This document shows positions 22,830 to 26,839 of a stretch of DNA of 26,839 nucleotides, piece after piece (positions within the stretch are counted from its first letter, which is position 1; each line of letters begins with the position of its first letter). Source of the stretch: a virus; IMG/VR virus record IMGVR_UViG_3300008266_000987, positions 1-26,839 of that record; one strand, given 5' to 3'. Made by a program: the position numbers and the translations under genes. The notes under the pieces were generated by a model. That model was not told the origin of the DNA. It worked only from the letters and a program-made list of their open reading frames with translations, and did not search any database.

Positions 22830-23813
22830 CTAAACGAAGTTCATTGCTTTGACTAGGTCAGTTAACCCATCACGACTGCCACCAGTCTTTGCAAACTGGG
22901 TTTTAGCTTTTGACGTGTCAGCGTTAGAAGCCTGCATAGGCGGAGCTTTTGTCACCCCTGGTTGTGCTGGAGCCCGCTTGATTGGCTGTTGCGGTGCTTT
23001 TGACTTAGCCTTCATATCGGCGTAAGTCTTGGCTCCGAGAACCACCAACCCAGTGAGATGCTTCCAGTCTGGCCGGCGACGCACCTCAGGGAAGTCCTTG
23101 AGGATCTGTTGAGCAACTTGGTACTCCTCAGACTCTCGCTTATTCCACCAAGGGAAGTCGGTTGTCGCCTGTGCGTCTGCCTGTGCCTGCTGTTGCAGGT
23201 AGTTTAGACGTGCAGGAAGCTCGACTTCTTTGCGCTTGAGTGCAGTGCGCTTCATGGCGCGGACTTCCTTGTCTGAAAGCTCGTGTTCCGTGCCATCAGG
23301 CAACGTAATTACGCCTCCATCCAGGTTATCCTCGCACCACAACAACACCTCAATGGCTTTATCGTATTCACCTTTTACCTGATCAACGGTATCAAGTTTT
23401 TGGATAAACTCACTTGGGTCTTGTTGTTTAACAGGTGCTGAAGTCTTTGCGGACTCCAATTCCTGTTGAAGCTGCGCCAACTGCGCTTTCTGTGCTTCTA
23501 ATTCTGATTGGGCAGCCTTTTTCGCAGCAATCAACTTGTTGATGCGCTTCTGGACGCCCTTTGTCAAAGAACTGCTGTCGTGCTGGTCGGAATCTTCTTC
23601 AGTAGGCTGATCGTCCTCGCCAGAGGAATCCACCACTTCTTCAGGTTCCTGCTCCTGTGTGGCCGGAGCGGCCTCCTCCTCGTTAAGGAAGCTGGATTTA
23701 AGTAGATCGCTAAGACCTCTTTCATCCATTAAACCGAGTTTCTCAGCAACGGGATTTACTGCTGCCTCCTGACTCCCGGAGTCAGGCTGTGATCCAATTT
23801 CTTGTTCGTTCAT
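22830..23813 (-). CDS. Capsid scaffold protein, 327 aa
   Basis: The sequence has scaffold composition throughout. The first 85 residues are acidic and disordered (EEEAAPATQEQEPEEVVDSS). A long coiled coil follows at about 85-130 (VQKRINKLIAAKKAAQSELE, then QLAQLQQELESAK). Then come a mixed helical region around 140-250 and a basic, Ala/Pro/Gln-rich C-terminal part (about 265-327) that would bind the capsid protein. It sits immediately before the capsid gene and after the portal region. No protease motif is visible, so it probably leaves the shell intact or is removed by an enzyme encoded elsewhere. The call rests on composition and position, with no specific domain claimed. Confidence 0.8.
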   Translation of the reverse strand: MNEQEIGSQPDSGSQEAAVNPVAEKLGLMDERGLSDLLKSSFLNEEEAAPATQEQEPEEVVDSSGEDDQPTEEDSDQHDSSSLTKGVQKRINKLIAAKKAAQSELEAQKAQLAQLQQELESAKTSAPVKQQDPSEFIQKLDTVDQVKGEYDKAIEVLLWCEDNLDGGVITLPDGTEHELSDKEVRAMKRTALKRKEVELPARLNYLQQQAQADAQATTDFPWWNKRESEEYQVAQQILKDFPEVRRRPDWKHLTGLVVLGAKTYADMKAKSKAPQQPIKRAPAQPGVTKAPPMQASNADTSKAKTQFAKTGGSRDGLTDLVKAMNFV

Positions 23814-23845
23814 GCGGTTAAGGTCGCAAGTGCCTTTAATTACAA

Positions 23846-23860
23846 ACCAGTAACGCTGGT
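23846..23860 (-). terminator. Short hairpin upstream of the scaffold gene
   Basis: In the 63-bp gap between the 83-aa gene and the scaffold gene there is ACCAG-CGTTA-CTGGT on the minus strand, a 5-bp perfect stem with a 5-base loop followed by TTGTAATT. An alternative 6-bp stem, TAACGC/GCGTTA, starts at the preceding stop codon and overlaps it. The stems are short and the T run is weak. It could be a leaky terminator, an RNA-processing or translation-control element, or chance. Confidence 0.2.
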
Positions 23861-23876
23861 AGGCCCGTTATTAGCG

Positions 23877-24128
23877 TTATGCCAAATCTTTTTCTTCAGT
23901 CAAGCCGTTTAATTTTAATGCTTCTGATCTTAATGTTAAAAGTGTGGAGTAAACCAAGTTTACACCATCAGCTTGTCCACAAGCGTGCACACGATCCTCG
24001 CCTTTGACGTTATTGCTAATGGCGTGCATCCACATAGTTTCCTGCATCTGTTGGATCGTCTCGATAATCTGATCCCACATGTGGTTCTTCCCCGAGAACC
24101 CGTAAGCTGCGCGTTCGCTTTGTGTCAT
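23877..24128 (-). CDS. Small helical protein between portal and scaffold, 83 aa
   Basis: An 83-aa, mostly helical protein: SGKNHMWDQIIETIQQMQETMWMHAISN, then GQADGVNLVYSTLLTLRSEALKL. It overlaps the end of the portal gene by ATGA and precedes the scaffold after 63 bp. It has one Cys and several Met/Gln; no enzyme or metal motif is visible. The position suggests a head assembly factor, but no family is recognised. The helix near residues 55-75 (NLVYSTLLTLRSEA) has the look of a small helix-bundle packing face. Confidence 0.6.
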   Translation of the reverse strand: MTQSERAAYGFSGKNHMWDQIIETIQQMQETMWMHAISNNVKGEDRVHACGQADGVNLVYSTLLTLRSEALKLNGLTEEKDLA

Positions 24129-26242
24129 TGTCCAGGTTGCTGCTGCACCGGCGTTACTCCAAGTCTGCCAATCTGAGCGTTCTGCTGTTGCATGACACTC
24201 ATCTGAAGATTCTTGATGTAGTTCTGGAAGAGTTGTTGGAAGTTTTCGTCCTGCTGGAGAGCCGCCTGCGCCTTGGGATTGTTCTGCATCACCTGCTGGG
24301 TAAACTGCATCTTGGTCTGCGCCGCAGGATCGTTCTCTTGATACAGCACCTCGTTACCCAACAGCATCATTCCGATGTCACTCTGGACGTCCTTAAACAT
24401 CTTCTGGGACGCCTGTTCCTGATTCATGATCAGTTCAGTCGCCATCTCCGGGGCGATCGCCTGAATCAGCATCTCAGTAATCCGGTTAGCGTTTAGTACA
24501 CCACCCGTGTCCATCTGCTTGATCTTGGTCAGGAAGTCCACCTTTTGAGCGATGTACTCCTTATCAAGGTTCATCACGTCAAAGCGTACGTTGATATCAA
24601 ACTCGTTATGGATTTCCGACAGATTCTGTGGGAGCTGCCCGCCAGTGATGCGGAAAATCTCCTCTGCCGGCATGTACTGGCAGCACAGTGAAAACATCTG
24701 CCGAAACACGGAACGCCAGGACAGAAGCCACGAGTTAACCAGTGCCTGCTGAAGCATCTGGGTGGTCATTGGCATTACGTTAGGATTACCCGTCCCAAAG
24801 TACGCGGCATGTTGCTGTTCAACCCGCTTAATCAGGTTGAACGCCACACCAGGCTCGCGAGCCGGTGGGTCCATGAACGTGTAGTCGTTCTGGCTGGTAA
24901 CCGGCAACTGCACGCCGGGGCCGACCTTGTTCATCCCACCAATGCGCTTGATGACCTTGATCGGAGGCAGCGTCGAGAAAGCTGTATGGTCACGAATCGA
25001 GTCGTGCTGCGCCTTAATCTCGTCCTGATCGGTGCTGGCAAGCTCAGGAATACCGCGGGTATCAGTAATGGACCGGCGGATCTGCTCCCGGCGGAACTCT
25101 ACAAACGGATACTCACCGTGTGCGTAGTCGAGACGTTCGTGAATGGCCCAAGAATCACCGTCAGACTGCCGGTTAGACGCCGCTTGAGGACAGATAACCG
25201 TGTAAAAGATGGCTGGAGCGTCTCCGTCCAGGCTTTTAGTGTAGCAATACACCACTTCAACCATGTTTTGGTAGTTTACACCGTTGTAAACCATCATTGT
25301 GGTGGTCGGAAGCAGGTTGATGTTGTAGTAGCTGCTCGATTTGCCTAACTGCTGCAACGCACGCTCAACCCAGTCAGGATTCCAGCCTTCAGTCGTGATC
25401 TTTTCACGCAACTCGACCTCAGACATCCAGGTTCTGCGAAAAATTACCCGAGACCGTTGCAAGTCCGCGGTTTCTGGGGGGAAGATGATCTCATCCCACG
25501 GCTTTAGGGCTACGATCTCGGGTAAGTTTTTGCTGACATACTCCTGGTCTATGGAGGTCATGCCAGTCTGAGCCAGTTCACGCACCATCCGCTTGGCGTC
25601 ACTAGCCTTCAAATTGGGAACAGCAGTCTGGATGATTTCCGCAGCCTGTTCAGGAGCGTTAACAATCAACTGCGGCAGTTCCAGTAGCACCTGACTGCCG
25701 GATTGCTGGGCCAAAGCCATGATCTGGTCCATCGAGATGTCCTGAGTGCGAACACTGATGTTCTGCTGCCAGCCTACAAAAAAAGCACTCCAGCCGTACT
25801 GAAGAGCGTACTGTGCTGCAAGAGTAGCCTCCTTATAAAGCTGCTGCGGCATCTTACAGTCGCGAATCCAGCGAAGGAGAGTCGTCCCAATCTGGGAGAC
25901 CGGCATGTCGGACAACTCGTTCCCGTTGGCTCGAAGTTCAGCCTTTTGGAACGCGCCAACTAGTAGGGAAGTCAGTTCGTTACAGGTGGCGTCGATTAGG
26001 CGGGTACGGACGTCGCTGGCACCTTCAAACGGCCAAGCCGGGTCTCCAGCGGAGCGGTTTTCAGAGTGCTTCTTGCCGTCATCAGTTTGCCCAGGCCACC
26101 GACAGAAGCGGATATTGTCAAACTTGGTGACCAGATTCCCCTGAGAGGAGTTAATCATTGAGCGGTTGTACTCGCTCAGAAGCTCACCGACATGCGGGTT
26201 CTTTGACGCAATCGCTAAAACGTCTGTCTTTGTGTTTGGCAT
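24125..26242 (-). CDS. Portal protein, 705 aa
   Basis: A long, alpha-rich protein in the standard portal position, between terminase and scaffold. The N-terminal part has the YNRS..NSSQGNLVTKFDNIRF region and a WPFEGASDVRTRLIDATCNE stretch, seen in portals of large podoviruses. The middle shows GWSAFFVGWQ, then KPWDEIIFPPETADLQRSRV and FRRTWMSEVELREKI, matching the wing/stem region of a family I associate with P22/SU10-size portals. Residues 500-600 contain NVMPMTTQMLQQALVNSWLL and GQLPQNLSEIHNEFDI. The last 80 residues are Gln-rich and helical, like a portal crown or barrel. Its start is preceded by GGGAG 9 bases upstream, inside the terminase stop region (TATTAAAGTATG). Confidence 0.82.
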   Translation of the reverse strand: MPNTKTDVLAIASKNPHVGELLSEYNRSMINSSQGNLVTKFDNIRFCRWPGQTDDGKKHSENRSAGDPAWPFEGASDVRTRLIDATCNELTSLLVGAFQKAELRANGNELSDMPVSQIGTTLLRWIRDCKMPQQLYKEATLAAQYALQYGWSAFFVGWQQNISVRTQDISMDQIMALAQQSGSQVLLELPQLIVNAPEQAAEIIQTAVPNLKASDAKRMVRELAQTGMTSIDQEYVSKNLPEIVALKPWDEIIFPPETADLQRSRVIFRRTWMSEVELREKITTEGWNPDWVERALQQLGKSSSYYNINLLPTTTMMVYNGVNYQNMVEVVYCYTKSLDGDAPAIFYTVICPQAASNRQSDGDSWAIHERLDYAHGEYPFVEFRREQIRRSITDTRGIPELASTDQDEIKAQHDSIRDHTAFSTLPPIKVIKRIGGMNKVGPGVQLPVTSQNDYTFMDPPAREPGVAFNLIKRVEQQHAAYFGTGNPNVMPMTTQMLQQALVNSWLLSWRSVFRQMFSLCCQYMPAEEIFRITGGQLPQNLSEIHNEFDINVRFDVMNLDKEYIAQKVDFLTKIKQMDTGGVLNANRITEMLIQAIAPEMATELIMNQEQASQKMFKDVQSDIGMMLLGNEVLYQENDPAAQTKMQFTQQVMQNNPKAQAALQQDENFQQLFQNYIKNLQMSVMQQQNAQIGRLGVTPVQQQPGQ

Positions 26243-26245
26243 ACT

Positions 26246-26839
26246 TTAATAGCTCCCGCACTTATTAAACTTTTGCCACTCCTTACTTAACGAAGACGAT
26301 ATGTGGCGTGGTTGCATTACCACAAGGTATCCTAAAGCGTCAATCGGATCTTTACAAGCCCCCTTCTGACCGTCGTGCCCAGTCCACTCTCTTAACGAGT
26401 AAATCAGGTTCTGGCAACTCTCATGCACCATCAACCGCGGATGGTTAGTCTTAATGTCCAGATCGGCTTCCCTATTATAACACAGCAAATCGTTGATGAT
26501 TAAAACACGCTCATCAACTGACACGCTGGCAGCAGGCAGGAAATACAACGGTTCCGTAGCTTCCATAAGAAGGTCAAGCAGCGTAACGCCACCTTCCTTC
26601 GTCGTAGCCTCCGTTCCTGCGCTTCTCGGATCGATGTAACGTTCTGCAATCTCCTCGCGTTTGTCAGCATGAGTTTCTAGGGACCAAACCAGTTCAGTGT
26701 ACTCGTTAATACCGCGTCCAGATCCGCTGCGTTGTGCAGGTCCGGGGCGACCGTCTGCCTTGTCACTTGGCAACGCCCACTCACCGTAGCTTTGATCCGG
26801 CCATTCACGGTAGATCCAGATTGTGCCATGCTCGTCTAC
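26246..26839 (-). CDS. Terminase large subunit, C-terminal nuclease part, 5' end beyond the window
   Basis: The frame is open to the right edge, giving 197 residues that lack the N-terminal ATPase. They begin VDEHGTIWIYREWPD..YGEW and continue with IAERYIDPRSAGTEATTKEG and finally CKDPIDALGYLVVM. This is the RNase H-like nuclease order of large terminases: a strand pair ending in a Trp/Tyr-rich segment, an (I)DP(R/A) acidic strand, and a final D(P)xDALGY helix bearing a catalytic Asp. The enzyme packages DNA into the prohead through the portal and makes the terminal cuts. The apparent internal start at 26773 is a TTG within the domain, not a real start. It stops 3 bases before the portal start codon. 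Confidence 0.85.
   Translation of the reverse strand, partial: VDEHGTIWIYREWPDQSYGEWALPSDKADGRPGPAQRSGSGRGINEYTELVWSLETHADKREEIAERYIDPRSAGTEATTKEGGVTLLDLLMEATEPLYFLPAASVSVDERVLIINDLLCYNREADLDIKTNHPRLMVHESCQNLIYSLREWTGHDGQKGACKDPIDALGYLVVMQPRHISSSLSKEWQKFNKCGSY

Noticed and set aside
26774-26839. Start of terminase at 26773
   Set aside because: It is a TTG within the nuclease domain and the frame remains open with terminase-like sequence to the window edge.

Overview
This window is part of the genome of a tailed double-stranded DNA phage (Caudoviricetes), probably of podovirus type and probably from an uncultured source. Every gene I can support lies on the minus strand, so the genome reads from the right edge to the left edge. 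Genes are packed end to end with ATGA, TAATG or 8-14 bp overlaps. There is no tape-measure gene, sheath or major tail-tube gene. Instead there are a head-tail adaptor, a propeller-like tail nozzle/hub protein, tail fibres and several Ala/Gln/Gly-rich proteins of the internal (ejection) type, which is why I infer a short tail. I cannot name the host.

In transcription order (right to left), the morphogenesis block comes first: terminase large subunit C-terminus (cut by the window edge), portal, a small unknown protein, scaffold, and a major capsid protein of the SU10-like family. Next is an unusual 247-bp gap that can fold extensively on the transcribed strand. Then come a small basic protein, a head-tail adaptor and a 67-aa protein. 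The host-recognition block follows: an 842-aa repeat fibre ending in a LamG-like fold, a glycine-rich fibre/tip protein, two tandem paralogous small proteins and a small basic Cys-containing protein. A lysis cassette sits in the middle of the structural genes: two small membrane proteins (one only 58 codons) and a GH108 endolysin. After it come a zinc-ribbon acidic protein, the tail nozzle, another fibre with repeated YVD units, a possible GNAT-fold protein and the first ejection-type protein.

A CysH-like PP-loop enzyme and a YkgJ-like Cys-cluster protein overlap by 125 bp in the middle of the virion genes. They are followed by two more probable ejection proteins and a 1709-aa giant carrying a zincin HExxH site. 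At the left edge the genome turns to DNA metabolism: a tiny basic protein, an OB-fold single-stranded-DNA-binding-like protein, and a PD-(D/E)XK Holliday-junction-resolvase-like nuclease cut by the window edge.

The points most worth a second look are the foldable region after the capsid gene, the giant metallopeptidase protein, the embedded CysH/YkgJ pair, a possible shifty-stop junction between two ejection-type genes, and repeats shared between adjacent fibre genes. No tRNA, rRNA, CRISPR array, insertion sequence or attachment site was recognised. No promoter could be supported.
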